A stretch of DNA of 64,000 bases from Alentia gelatinosa (taxonomy: Eukaryota; Annelida; Polychaeta; Phyllodocida; Polynoidae). The notes below the pieces were generated by a model. It had not been told where the DNA came from. It saw only the letters and a list, made by a program, of their open reading frames with translations, and searched no databases. The stretch spans positions 29,267,716 through 29,331,715 of the forward strand of contig OX465587.1 in assembly GCA_950022655.1 (NCBI GenBank), in the 5' to 3' direction. Positions 21,999-33,061 of this stretch are shown here, one piece after another (position 1 is the stretch's first letter; each line of letters starts with the position of its first letter). Position numbers and translations under genes: made by a program.

Positions 21999-22190
21999 CA
22001 CAGTACTGTATGGTGGCTGTATGTAGTACAGGTTTATGATGGAAAGAGGCAGGTGGAAACACCACAGTATTGTATGGTGGCTGTATATAGTTCAGGTTAT
22101 GATGGAGAGAGGCAGATGGTAACACTACATTACTGTATGGTGGCTGTATATAGTCCAGGTTTATGATGGAAAGTAGCAGGTGGTTGATGG
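21999..22190. repeat. About 63-bp tandem repeat, 3 units
   Basis: Units of CCACAGTACTGTATGGTGGC, TGTATGTAGTACAGGTTTAT and GATGGAAAGAGGCAGGTGG. The G element at 21686 ends exactly at the array edge, so it may have inserted into the repeat. Confidence 0.8.
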
Positions 22191-22194
22191 TGAG

Positions 22195-22545
22195 AGCCAA
22201 CAAATGAGGAAACAACTCGGCTATAAACCTCTCCGACCACTGCGGGATCCACTGATCATCTTTATGGCGAGGAGCATAAACTGCAATCACCGCCGAGCAT
22301 AGTAAATGTTTCCTCACATCTCCGGGAAATCTCTCAGCATCCCAAAAGCTTCTCTGTCTAAACAGTCCCTTATAATCCATGCCTCTAGGGATAAAAACAC
22401 AATACTGACTGGTTTCTGATACAAGCGGCCGTATGCTCTGAGGAGTCGACGCGCAGTAATATCCGAGCGGTTGCGAGGATATTGCGCAGAGACAACTCCG
22501 AGGAGCATACAACCGCTTTTATCCGAAACCAGCCTATATTGTATT
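22195..22545. mobile_element. Family M hairpin element
   Basis: A hairpin at 22388-22540 pairs CTGGTTTCTGATACAAGCGG and CCGTATGCTC with GAGCATACAACCGCTTTTAT and CCGAAACCAG. The apex region reads TATCCGAGCGGTTGCGAGGATA. The stem ends resemble family L (GGTTTCAGATA). An upstream stretch with GGCGAGGAGCATAAACTGC may be an older arm. Confidence 0.75.
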
Positions 22546-22639
22546 CATTATCCACCTTTTCCTGACAAGTGGCATACTGATTTTAGTTAATCAAGGTGCA
22601 CACTATTTTTCCTTATGCACTATGTTTCTATATGCTCCG

Positions 22640-22900
22640 GCTTTTGCGGCCTGGAGCATGCAACATAACTGTATGTTCTGGGTATGATGATACACACTCC
22701 CTGTGTGTGTTCTATGGACACTTTGTATCAGGTGGATATATCTGTGTGCTCCGGGTATGGTGATATACACTCCCTGTGTGTTTTATATGTACACTTTGTA
22801 TTAGGTGGATATATCTGTATGCTCCGGGTATACAGATATATACCCAAAGTACATGGGTATATATATGTCTTTTTATGGACACTTTATATTAGGTGGAAAA
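22640..22900. repeat. 73-bp minisatellite, second locus, about 3.5 units
   Basis: The same unit as 6866-7490 (TTGTATTAGGTGGATATATC, GCTCCGGGTATGGTGATA), more diverged, with an ATATATACCC insertion near 22845. Confidence 0.85.
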
Positions 22901-23195
22901 TAAAGAAACATATTCACTCTAGTTCTCTCTAGTTCACATTTGACATTCATTTCCCTGCAGTTCGGCAACGAATACATCCTCCCAAGGCTGATTCATCTGA
23001 AACTCTTGCCGACACATGACATGGAGAGAGATATAACACAAAGTCGGCGCTGCCAACAGCAGTGTTTTATGCTTTGCCATTTCATTTGCGCAGGGCGACG
23101 CCCGCCGAGGGAACGTTGGTGCATTGTGCTTTAGGACTGAGGGTGACAATTGTAAATCACAATAGCTGTGTTCAGTGTATGCATGGCTTCGTGGT

Positions 23196-23400
23196 GCACC
23201 CCTCTCATAAGATCTCACACTCTCTAAGCTGTACTCTCACTGCGCTCTATGGAGAAGAATTCTTAACGGACTAGGCTTAGAGCCTTGAGAATCCACTGGC
23301 CTGCCTCCCGTGCTTAAGGTCCATCAATGAAACTAAAGATTCCTGTAATCTCAATGATGCCACCTAGCGGGAATACTGTGTGTCAGTGGATTCTCAATTT
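23196..23400. mobile_element. Family V element, left arm and middle
   Basis: Starts CCCCTCTCATAAGATCTCAC, then ACTCTCTAAGCTGTACTCTC, AGAATTCTTAACGGACTAGG and CCTTGAGAATCCACTGGCCT. The right inverted arm has been lost after GTCAGTGGATTCTCAA. This arm is the source sequence of the 60-bp array at 37084. Confidence 0.75.
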
Positions 23401-23699
23401 TTGCTCTATTGTATAAAAGGACTATTTTCCCGTACACAATCTTTACGAGGTCATATACAAAGGTCTTTAATCTGTATAAAATTGTTGCGGTATCTGACGG
23501 TTTTAAAACGATGGGTAGTAGTTTCAATGGGGACTTTCTATACAGCAATATGGTACAAGCTGAGACAGTGGTGTCAATGTACAACATGATGAATCTGTAA
23601 CTATACTCTGTTATTAGATAGCAACTGCTGTAAGCATGACCGCAATATGCAAAGAAGATTGCGAGCATCATGCACTAGCCTTCCGCTCGTCTTCGTCGT

Positions 23700-24006
23700 A
23701 GTATTATTAGGAAACGTCCTTACTGTGGACAAAATGGTTCCTGTTCGAGGTCAGTCGTCGAATTCATACTGCCTGACGCCATAAGCGGAAGGCAGTATGA
23801 AATCGACGACTGACCTGGAACAGGAACCGTTTCTTCCACAGTCAGGAAGTTTGCAGGGGTTATTATCAAATGCCTTAAATCGATAAAAAACGACAATTTA
23901 ATGACTTATTAAGTCACACTCACAGTGGGCACGAACATTATTATTACTGCACCTCTAGCAGCGGGCAGTATTTCATAGACATTCGCACACAGGTATATAA
24001 TAATGT
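23700..24006. mobile_element. Family F hairpin element, copy 1
   Basis: A 145-bp hairpin (23710-23854) pairs GGAAACGTCCTTACTGTGGA with TTCCACAGTCAGGAAGTTTGC, and GAGGTCAGTCGTCGAATTCA with TGAAATCGACGACTGACCT. The apex is GCCTGACGCCATAAGCGGAAGGC-like. A 150-bp companion module follows, ending CACACAGGTATATAATAAT and shared with the copy at 44505. Confidence 0.85.
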
Positions 24007-24301
24007 AAAGTGAGCCTTGTTAGCGGTATACTCCCACCGCCCGCCCGGCCCCCGCACCCTTATTACCCCCTCACGTCACGTGTCTGCTATCAGCCGTTTA
24101 GCCACAGCTTCATACTCTCTCAGCAGAGTCTCTGTATAATCCTTCTCCACTTTATTACATCCCCGAGCTGCCTTCCCCACTCCCACACACACCTTCCCCG
24201 TCCTCACGTGCAGTCATCTACGAGGTCCCACCACTCTGTGTGTATCATCAGCACCTTAACCACAGCCCTACTCATAGCACTTTATCAGAATGATATATAG
24301 A

Positions 24302-24595
24302 AGGAAACCCACGTGATGAAAATAGCTTGGTCCGTACCGCACCGAGTTCGACTGCAGAGTAATTTAAGAAGCGAAGCTGAGAGTATTACTCTGCGGTCAA
24401 ACCAGGTGGAGTGCGGACCAAGTTATTATCATCGAGTGGGTTTCTGATTTTATCTCACCTCGCATAACATAATTTATTGATAAACTGAATCACCCAATTA
24501 GCCATTGAGTATTGGGTACACGAACTTCACGTCCGTGGAGTACGAGTTCCTAATGTTAAGCCTATGGAAAAAAATACAGGGGTGAGATAAATCCA
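24302..24595. mobile_element. Two-part family J element
   Basis: The hairpin 24302-24450 pairs GAAACCCACGTGATGAAAAT and AGCTTGGTCCG with CGGACCAAGTTATTATCATC and GAGTGGGTTTC, with the apex AAGAAGCGAAGCTGAGAGTA. The module 24453-24595 runs TTTATCTCACC to GGGGTGAGATAAA and has CTAATGTTAAGCCTATGG at 24551-24568. Confidence 0.85.
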
Positions 24596-24982
24596 CCTTT
24601 CCGCTCCTTTTTTCGCACACTTGTAGTCCTAAATAAGGAACCAACAAATTTTGGTCAAAGTCATCGTTTTCCACGAGTTTGATGCAGTGCGATATGAATG
24701 AGGCCAACATTTACAAAATAAAGAAGTTGCCATAACTTTTCAGGTCATTCTTGATATATATATGCAAATACCACCTCCTATTTTTGGTTTTATGTGTATC
24801 GATGTAAGGATCTTCTTGACGAAATGTCACTGTAATTTGCGAAAACCATCAGTTTACATATGTATACACCCAGCGTATATAGGTAAGATTTTGTGTATAC
24901 AAGTTAGTCCTATTTTCCGTTGTGTATACGCCTCATCTATAGACGTGTGAAATGTATAGGACCCAGGATACATAATCAGAGC
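24596..24982. other. No feature recognised
   Basis: AT-rich sequence with TATATATATG and GTATACACC words around 24755-24930. No coding signal was seen. Confidence 0.35.
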
Positions 24983-25512
24983 ACCCTTCTCATAAGATCT
25001 CACACTCTCTAAGCGGAATCCTGTATTCCAAAATAAAGCCACTAGGGCGCCAAGTATTTATATAGTTTACGCCGAGTTCCGTACAAGCTGTAAATTACCA
25101 TCGAGTTCTGTAAAGTATACAGCATGGTTGGACATTATATATTTACTATATACCCGGAATTTGAAAAAAAAATCATCAATTTCATTTAGCTTAACCAATA
25201 TCTTAATAAACGTGTATGGCAAGGTGGTCCGTATTTTAGTGTACGAACCACTGGTCCGTACAGTATTTTTACGTCATATGCCGAAACGGTACGTAATTCC
25301 GATAAATACGGTATGGGTATATAGTAAACAGTATTCCCGCTCGGTTGCATCATTATAAGAATCTGATGTACATGTTTAGCACGGGAGGCAGGCTAGTGGA
25401 TTCTCAAGGCTTTAAGCCCAGTTTGTTAAGAATTCTTCTCCCATAGAGCATAGTGAGAACCTTGTACAGAATATGACTTAGAGAGTGTGAGATCTTATGA
25501 GAGGGGTGATCA
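24983..25512. mobile_element. Family V element, both arms, with foreign centre
   Basis: A short left arm (CTCATAAGATCTCACACTCT, 24988-25015) and a good right arm (25374-25512: TGGATTCTCAAGGCTTTAAG to GAGATCTTATGAGAGGGGTG) enclose about 350 bp with TACGGAC/GTCCGTA words that look unrelated to the V interior. This is probably an insertion into V, or two merged fragments. Confidence 0.6.
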
Positions 25513-25627
25513 GAGAACTACAGAGCAAACATGTTGTGTATGAAGATTCACAACAGAAAAAAGCTACAAGGAAAACTGATTTAAGGTAATGATACATAAA
25601 CCTTACGGCCTTCCATAATCTTAAAAA

Positions 25628-25992
25628 GATACTTTATCCTACCCCTAATAAAAAACCGCCATAGACTTAACATAGGGAAATTTTATGTGGCAGGCCGTGA
25701 CATAAAGTGTTTTTTATGCCACTAGAGTAATAACAATATTGATCAATCAGAGGGAAGGATGTCAGCTACCATGTTCTGTTGGTCATTGAATCAATATTTA
25801 TCTTTTAGTAATACAAAAGCATAGACGAGGTAGGATAAATACGAAACCGAACTCGAGTTAGACTTGTCAATGTCTATGCCACGACAGGAAGGTCGCGTAT
25901 TATTACACGAGGCGTAGCCGAGTGCAGTGAGGAGCAGACCTGACCAGAGTGGCATAAACATTGTCAAGTCTAACTCTCGTTCGGTTTCTACT
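25628..25992. mobile_element. Two-part G element, copy 4
   Basis: The module 25630-25840 runs TTATCCTACCCCTAATAA to GAGGTAGGATAAA with the box CCATAGACTTAACATAGGG. The hairpin 25841-25990 pairs AAACCGAACTCGAGTTAGAC with GTCTAACTCTCGTTCGGTTT. Its apex CGAGGCGTAGCCGAGTG at 25908-25924 is in the opposite orientation from the other copies. Confidence 0.85.
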
Positions 25993-26317
25993 AATTCTAC
26001 CTCATGCAGACTGATAGATGCTCCGAGGCAATCAATCCGCTGTGATACGTAGGCGTGAGTGAAGAGAGCAAAAACCATGAGGGGCGCCATTTGTAATTCT
26101 CACTGCGTGCTCATATCCTGACGTACTTCCGCTGCACTCATTCTTACCTCCTTTTAGCACGAGAGGCGAGTGGGACTGGTAGAGAATGAGGTGGAGTTGA
26201 TTGAGACACACTGTGAGGGATGGAGAACACCCACACAGGTGACAGAGGAGGGCAGGGGAGACACATTATGTGGAACTTACAGGGATTCTTTCATCTCATC
26301 CCTGGTATCTGTCCCAT
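25993..26317. other. No feature recognised
   Basis: Single-copy-looking sequence with a 99-codon minus frame (25791-26090) that mostly overlaps the G element. No recognised product. Confidence 0.35.
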
Positions 26318-26614
26318 AAGGCCCGTTTCCATTGGCCGACAAACATTGTGTAGATTTTTTGTGTTGCCCAGAAAGTCTGTCGGTGGTCCCACAGACTGTG
26401 TCGATATAGAAAGGTAGTAGATTTCACTAAGTGACCAAGCTTTCACTCAGTGGTGGGTGGTGCCACATTGCATAATCTAAGCAGAAAAAGACATGGGTGA
26501 TTTCACGAGCTTGGTCGTTTCCATTGACTGATTTTGGGTTAGCAGTGCCAAAAGTCTGTTGGTGGTTCCTGACTGTAGATCGATGACGGGAAATCGGCCA
26601 ATGGAAACGGGCCT
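26318..26614. mobile_element. Family D MITE, complete, inverted relative to 16387
   Basis: Starts AGGCCCGTTTCCATTGGCCG and ends TCGGCCAATGGAAACGGGCC, a terminal inverted repeat of about 20 bp. The inner part mirrors 16387-16683 (CAAGCTTTCACTCAGTGGTG, CATTGCATAATCTAAGCAGA). Confidence 0.9.
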
Positions 26615-26676
26615 ATAGGCTTATAACTGGTAACTCGTTCTACATGAACATGCATATACCACTCTCAACATTTACA

Positions 26677-26857
26677 TACAGGAAAACCCCGCCTAACAGA
26701 CACCCCGCGTAAGTGAACACCCTGCGTTAATGGACACCTTTGCTTGGAACGGTTCTCTTTATCAGATGTTTATTTTAACCCCGCGTAAGCAGACACCCCG
26801 CATAAGCAGACACTTTGGCCTGGAATGAAAGGTGTCCGCTTACGCAGGGTTCTGCTA
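26677..26857. mobile_element. Pogo/Tigger-like MITE
   Basis: Ends TACAGGAAAACCCCGCCTAA and ACGCAGGGTTCTGCTA, flanked by TA. Interior direct copies of CCCCGCGTAAGCAGACACC and a final mirror GGTGTCCGCTTACGCAGGG are present. The CAGnrGAACCCCGC...GGACACC style matches pogo-type ends of the Tc1/mariner group from memory, so the family name is an inference. Confidence 0.7.
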
Positions 26858-26859
26858 TA

Positions 26860-26929
26860 TACATGTAGAGAAAGATCCTCATAGGGACCCGTTCAAGATG
26901 AAGTCTCGTGCATATATATGTAGAGAGAC

Positions 26930-26960
<31 letters not shown>

Positions 26961-28245
26961 CCATCTTTATTACCCACCTGATACGGAGTCTCCATACTAA
27001 GCCTATGGAGATTACAGATCGCTACTGACGAGGATACGGAGCTCCGTACCCTCCTAGGAGGATACGGATTTTTGAGATGAAAGTAGTCCCAAACATAACT
27101 TATTAATTACGTTGAAAAGTTTTCTAACGATCATATTTTTTGCTTAAACTTAAAAATAAGTGAGTAATAAATACAATATTACCATAATTTCGATCTGTGT
27201 GGCCGTATTCTCCTTGTAGTTGACGCTACGCAATACATATGACGAAACAAGGTATATCTTTATAAATGTAAGACACATAAGTAATGTCCAAGAGGAAGAT
27301 CTGTGAAAATATACATTGAGAATGAGGCATATATGTACTGTTCCTCTCTCCATTTATAGGTAGAGGAAGAGAGGTATAGCTATGTAAACATAAGACTGAA
27401 AAGAAACAGTCCACAATAAAGTCCTGTATATATATATAGAGAGAGGGGCATATATATATACATACATATATGTATCCTCTCTCTCAATCTGTATACATCT
27501 GTAGAGAGAGAGGTGTATCTATGTAAACGTAAGACTGAAAATAACCCATCCAAGTGGAAGTCCCTACATACTATATGTAGAGAGCATATACACACATATA
27601 TATCCTGTCTCTTTCTCCATCTATATACATCTGTAGCGAAAGAGAGGTATAGCTATGCAAACGTAACACTGAAAGGAAACTGGTCAATATGAAGTCCTGT
27701 GCATATATATGTATAGAAAGAAGCATATATACCCTGTTTCTCTTTCCATCTATATACACATGTAGTAAGGGAGGTATATCTATGTAAACATAAGACTGAT
27801 AAGGACCTGTCCCAGATGAAGTCCCGAGCATATCATATGTAGAAAGGGAGAGGCATATATACATACATATATATCCTCTCTCTCCATCTATATACATCTG
27901 GAGAGAGAAGTGTATCTATGTAAATGTAATACTGATAAGTCCTGTGCATATATATGTATAGAAAGAGGCATATATACCCTGTTTCTCTCTCCATCTATAT
28001 ACACATGTCCTGTGTCTCCAGTAATTTATATCCATATAACAATATAGAGGATACAATTATATATGCCGTAAACGTAGGGCTGATAAGGACCCATCCCAGA
28101 TGAAGCCTTGTGTATATATATGTATAAAAAGAGGAATATACATAAATATATATCCTCACTCTCCCTACATCTGTATACATCTGTAGAGAGCTCTCTAGGT
28201 GTATCTATGTAAACGTAACACTGAAAAGGACCCGTCCTAGATGAA
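26860..28245. repeat. About 140-bp tandem array, roughly 8 units
   Basis: Units contain GTAAACGTAAGACTGA, GGACCCGTCCTAGATGAAGT, TGCATATATATGTATAGAAA and a (CT)n-rich TATCCTCTCTCTCCATCTAT. Anchors lie at about 27386, 27524, 27657, 27785, 27920, 28066 and 28210. An island with GATACGGAGTCTCC and CTAAGCCTATGGAG (26975-27010) is a family L module fragment inside it. The last unit abuts the CpG-rich patch. Confidence 0.85.
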
Positions 28246-28745
28246 GTCCCGTGCACGCATGCCTTGTCTGTATAAACTCGTTCACAGCGTCCCTCTCTCG
28301 CCCAGCCAATCAGCTTCTCGCCCACATTCTGCGCATGCTCAACACACCACCAGCGGTAGTCACGTGACCACTCCGACAACAGTCGGTGTTGACTCGGGCC
28401 TCGCTCGGCGTCGTTCGGCGTCGTTCGGAGGTCCATCCAGCCACTACAGTGGCGACCCCCAGCGAGCCCCTCACGCCGGAAATGACACCGCTACAACGGC
28501 GGGGGCAGCCCACTTCCGGTTGTCCCCCTAGCGGAGAATGGCGGGAACGCCGGTCATAATTACCAGATAGAGACGCAGAGTGGCGCGGTGCATGATGGGT
28601 GGAGTATGTAATGAGCACAATGGCGGCGGATTCACTTCCGGTCAGGTGGTGTCAGACAAAGCCGGGAGCAGACGACATTCGTCTCCTCGTGTAGTTAATC
28701 ACATCGAGACGTGTTGTGTGTGGGAGATGGGCGGGGGGGGTGATC
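28246..28745. promoter_or_regulatory. CpG-island-like promoter candidate
   Basis: About 500 bp, strongly CpG-rich. Motifs in order: CCAATCAG (28306), GCGCATGC (28331), GTCACGTGAC (28359-28368), CACTTCCGGTT (28511), CAATGGCGG (28618-28626) and CACTTCCGGT (28633). These are CCAAT, NRF1-like, E-box, ETS, YY1-like and ETS words, a typical TATA-less housekeeping promoter set. No first exon or direction could be assigned. Overlapping frames of 60-136 codons show no known domains. Confidence 0.5.
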
Positions 28746-28746
28746 T

Positions 28747-29121
28747 GGGACCTGTTTCAGTAGTTTCGTGACATGTCTAGATGGCGTCTGTGACACCATA
28801 CGGACAGATCGACACAAGTTGCTGCACTTAGGACAAGACAGACCCCAAACACTGTGTGTCCAGTTTCAAAAGTATTAGACAATTTCATTCACTTCCCGTA
28901 GGAATTAGGCAATGAAACTTAAACACCAGTAAGGGATCCATAGAACCTATGATCGTTTAAGCATGAAGAAGATTGGCCACTTCAATCTGCTGATAATTTA
29001 CATCAACTGTGACATGTGTTTTGAAACCTGACAAGATTTTTTTCTGCTGTTGCTTGCACTGTCGGTGCCGCTGTTGATGTCTGTCTTGGCCTAATGTCAC
29101 GAAACTACTGAAACAGGTCCC
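28747..29121. mobile_element. Element Y, 28-bp perfect terminal inverted repeats
   Basis: The first 28 bases (GGGACCTGTTTCAGTAGTTT and eight more, ending TGACAT) are exactly mirrored at the end (ATGTCACGAAACTACTGAAA through CAGGTCCC). The 375-bp element has no coding capacity and only one copy was seen. It sits immediately beside the CpG-rich patch. Confidence 0.9.
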
Positions 29122-29274
29122 TGGACGATACAATTGTTACCTACCATATATAAAAAGGCAAGATTCTGACAGGATCCGCTTGGAGTTGTTTCCCCACATA
29201 GAGACATACTGAACTAGACCTGTCCATGGAGATTGAACTGATGCGAGAATGAGGCTCTCATGTGTAGAAACACA

Positions 29275-29504
29275 TAAAGTGGGATTCACACGGTGGGATT
29301 CATGTACATGTACCTCACAGGGCTCAAAATCTCATGCGATGTTGTTCCTTTTTAGGGGGAAATGTCTTTAACAATTACAGGGTGGAAAACATGTCTCAGG
29401 GAAATGAATCCCTATAATTTAGAGGAAGGAATTGTGTTCGAGTACAGAATCTCAGAAAAACACCCGGTGAGGTACATGAATCCCATCGTGTGAATCCCAC
29501 TTTA
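29275..29504. mobile_element. Family N MITE, complete
   Basis: Starts TAAAGTGGGATTCACACGGT and ends ATCGTGTGAATCCCACTTTA. The inverted repeats continue inward through GGGATTCATGTAC and CACAGGG with a few mismatches. It is 230 bp and non-coding, and it is the reference copy for fragments at 2009, 6711 and 31668. Confidence 0.9.
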
Positions 29505-29550
29505 ACCAGTTGTTCTGTTTTTGTAGCTATATACTCAAATACACCTTTTC

Positions 29551-29904
29551 TATAGGGAGCCAAAGTGAAGCCGTTGCAACCACCGATAGCCGGTCACAAA
29601 ATAGTATTTTCAGGTATAGGCGCTCAGTACTTTGACTATGTAGGTTCAAGATTATATGTCTCATTCACCAATCTTTTAGATCCAAATTTTTAATAAACTG
29701 GACATCATCGTAGTTTCGAAACAGAGTTATTCAGAGACGATAGTAGTAAACTACACTTCAAAAGTAACAAAAGAGACCAAAAACGAAAGTCTAGCCTCAA
29801 AGCCCCATAGGTTCAGCACTAGGCCTCGTTCTTACTGACCACCGGAAATGGTGTTTTGTAGGTGGGTTTCTGTGGTTTCAGCGGGTTCACTTTGGCTCCC
29901 TATA
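29551..29904. mobile_element. Family T MITE, complete
   Basis: Starts TATAGGGAGCCAAAGTGAAG and ends GGTTCACTTTGGCTCCCTATA. The interior includes TGACCACCGGAAATGGTGTT near the distal end. An inverted copy containing a nested H element spans 58612-59222. Confidence 0.9.
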
Positions 29905-30169
29905 ATGATTTGTTTCTAGCCATGATGAAAACACAATTTAATGTTGTAGATTTCTGATCTCATTACCCTGAGACAAGCCTTCTGACAGCCTCCGCCATCT
30001 TAAAATGGCGCAAGTTTCGCTGGTCTCGTGAACAAAAACGGTTGTTATGCGAGGCAATGGCTGACATAGCCCCGTGACATAGCTGCCTTTTCAGTACACT
30101 ACCCAGCCCAACACTGATCCCTCAGATATATTGATGTAGGAAATAGGGCGCACGATACTGGTGTAAGGT

Positions 30170-30687
30170 TTAAAAGCATATCGGATAATTTTGCGTGAAA
30201 ATTAAAACCCATGTCATTTTTCTGAGAATTGAATACAAAGTATTTTAGAGCACATATCTGACTTAAAAATCGGGGTCACTGTGCTAGATTTTGATTTAGA
30301 GATCAATATTATGATCATTTTATATTAGACTATATAGAAATTCTAAAAAGCTGTTTTTCCCTTAGTAAAACCCATGTCGTTTTCCTCATATTTTCACAGA
30401 ATATAGTATACGTATAGTACTACCTATTTATGTTTTGAAAATCATTTGTCACCGAACTTGTTTTTGAAGGAAATGAAGAAAACCATATTTTTCAGTACAT
30501 TTCCTATATAAATCAAGCAAATGAAAAAGGGCCTATTTTACCTATTGGATTAGGTCAAACTAGACAAAACTCAAATTTTACTCTTTTGAGTTTGGAATAT
30601 GCCACAAATTACCAATTTCAATGGATGAATTGGAATATCTAAAAATCACCAGATGGCGTCACCGTGAATTGTAGGATATGCCTTTAA
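30170..30687. mobile_element. Family R element, longest copy (about 518 bp)
   Basis: Bounded by TTTAAAAGCATATCGGATAA and TTGTAGGATATGCCTTTAA. Contains ATTAAAACCCATGTCATTTT, TTTTCACAGAATATAGTA, AAACCATATTTTTCAGTACA and CACCAGATGGCGTCACC in the same order as the other R copies. Confidence 0.85.
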
Positions 30688-31129
30688 CCATAGCCACAGG
30701 ACTATTCAGATGAACACCTACGTAACTCCACACAGCACGTAGTTTACGTAGATTAACATGGACGAGGAGTAACGGAGCTGAACTAGAGAGTCACGAAATG
30801 CGGACTGAAGTTACGTTTACAGATCCCATGAGCCTGAGGCATTCACGAGGTAGTTAACTATGTATGAGTGGGGATAGGTCAAAGGCGAAACGTCTAGACA
30901 GATGCATGTCTGCAAAGGTTCAACTCAACAAGGTCCCGAATGCAACTGTGTTCAAAATGTCTCTTAAATATTCAAGTAATATCTGGCGATATCTTACCAA
31001 AACTAGGAGCAAAAGGTGTGTTCATTATCAATGAATGAGTGTAGAATTAAGAAGGAATAACAATTAGAAGGTTTGGGTTATAGTCGGTTTATTGGTAATT
31101 TTCTGTAACACACTTGTATCCAGTCAACT
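30688..31129. other. No feature recognised
   Basis: Has local TACGTAR words at 30715-30755 and AGTTACGTTTAC, but no defined element or gene. Confidence 0.35.
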
Positions 31130-31260
31130 TGCCATGTCTGTAACTGCCTGAGATCCAAATATGTCAATCGCCAGAAGGTCAATGAGGTATTTCAGTCTCA
31201 TGTGATTGGTCATGGTCAGTTGGGCATGCCTCTAAGGCCCTGAGACACTGGCATCCTGCT
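31130..31260. repeat. Dispersed repeat shared with 61735-61805
   Basis: CATGTGATTGGTCATGGTCA, GGGCATGCCTCTAAGGCCCT and GAGACACTGGC return as reverse complement near 61735-61805. About 70 bp are clearly shared. Confidence 0.55.
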
Positions 31261-31667
31261 CCCTTCCCAATATCACAGTGAATAGCACGCGGGATGGTGA
31301 ATGGTTAGTTTATTGCAGCAAGCTCAGTCTATATGACCACTCTAACATTTTAGGGAGTGTATATATGAGCCTGTGGCCCGCGCTTAATAAAAGGAGAAAT
31401 GCAATGAATAATCATTTATGGTGAGGTCAATTTTGCACGTTGTATAATACGCGTTCATTTAACTCTTGATTTCTAATGCCATCTTTAGTTAGATTATAGC
31501 TGAAACCCATTAAGCTCCCTTATGGCTTATACATATTATTTGCACAACCGACTGATATAGATAATGATCAGGTAGTTGGTTCATTCGGTCAATGTCTGTC
31601 TGATTTATCCGGAATTTAAGCCTATAGAGAAAATACCTGTGTGCTCTTTTCCACACTGTAAACAAGT
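31261..31667. other. No feature recognised
   Basis: AT-rich sequence. No coding or repeat structure was seen. Confidence 0.35.
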
Positions 31668-31873
31668 AACAGAATCTCATGAGATTTTGAACCCTGTGAG
31701 GTACATGAGTCTCACCGTGTGAATTTCACTTAAAAAGGAACAGAATCCCATGAGATTTTGAACTCTGTGAGGTACATGAATCCCACCGTGTGAATTTCAC
31801 TTAAAAAGGAACAGAATCCCATGAGATTTTGAACCCTGTGAGGTACATGGATCCCATCTTGTGAATTCCACTT
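31668..31873. repeat. 71-bp tandem repeat of the family N end, 3 units
   Basis: Units start at 31668, 31739 and 31810: AACAGAATCCCATGAGATTT, TGAACCCTGTGAGGTACATG, AATCCCACCGTGTGAATTTC, ACTTAAAAAGG. Each unit is the terminal part of element N, so a transposon end has been amplified in tandem. Confidence 0.85.
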
Positions 31874-32194
31874 CACCCCCTGCAGATCCAACAACCGCAG
31901 CTCACAGTAGTCAAACCGTCCCCAAGTCTCGCCAGTCACGAGTAAGCCCGAGATTGTATTCGTTAGCGGGCCGGGCATGCACCTTACCTCTATTATCGCT
32001 CACTGGACGGCCTTATTGGTCACGGCACGGCAGTCTTAACGCTAACCGGATTTCTCGCTGGTCGGGATAAGCGTAGCGCATTAGACAGGTGTAGCCGGCA
32101 ACCAGCTTCAGCGCCTACCTGCCGAGAATACAAATCAGGACGAGAATTGGCGAGAGTTGCCGAGAGTTGGAGCTGGTGCTTGGAGAGAAAGTTT

Positions 32195-32865
32195 GGCAAC
32201 GCTTAGATTAGCCGCCAACTCTGTGTCCACTCTGTTCTGATTTAGATTGACCACCACCTCTATCTCCACTCTATTCTGATTTGAATTGGCCGCTACCACT
32301 GTCTCCACTCTGTTCTGATATAGATTGGGTACCAGCTCTGTCTCCACTCTGTTCTGACTTAGAGAGGCCACCACCTCTGTCTCCACTCTGTTCTGACTTA
32401 GATTGGCCACCACTTCTATCTCCACTCTGTTCTGACTTAGATTGGCCACCACCTCTGTCTCCACTCTGTTCTGCCTTAGATTGGCAGCCACCTCTGTCTC
32501 CACTCTGTTCTGATTTAGATTGACCACCACCTCTGTCTCCACTCTGTTCTGTCTTAGATTGGCCATCACCTCTGTCTCCACTCTGTTTCGACTTACATTG
32601 GCCACCACCTCTTTCTCCACTCTGTTCTGACTTAGATTGGCCACCACCTCTGTCTCCACTTTGTTCTCACTTAGATTGGCCGCCACCTCTGTCTCCACTT
32701 TGTTCTCACTTAGATTGGCAGCCACCTCTGTCTCCACTCTGTCCTGACTTAGAATAGCTACCACCTCTGTCTCCACTCTGTTCTGACTTAGATTGACCGC
32801 CACCTCTATCTCCACTCTGTTCTGACTTAGATTGGCCACCACCTCTGTCTCCACACTGTTATGAC
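32195..32865 (-). repeat. 39-bp minisatellite, about 17 units, open in one frame
   Basis: The unit on + reads CTCCACTCTGTTCTGACTTA, then GATTGGCCACCACCTCTGT. Because 39 is a multiple of three, the minus strand is open for 239 codons with a 13-residue repeat (consensus NRVETEVVANLSQ). The first codon of that frame is GTG, no ATG precedes it, and unit-to-unit changes are often amino-acid changing (Ala/Val, Ser/Asn/Arg). I favour a non-coding minisatellite over an exon. Confidence 0.85.
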
Positions 32866-33061
32866 ATTATCAAATTGATAATAAAGTCTACCTGAGAACC
32901 TCTGGAACCTCCGAAAGTCCTGAAACTCAAAAGCTAGAAAACAAAAACTATTTCAGAAAAACAATAAAAGACCTCTATACGAAACAAGAGCTCAAATAAC
33001 ACTGCCAAATTTCTGTGCCAACATTCCATCCTCATTAAACCATCCTGTATATTTGATTTAT

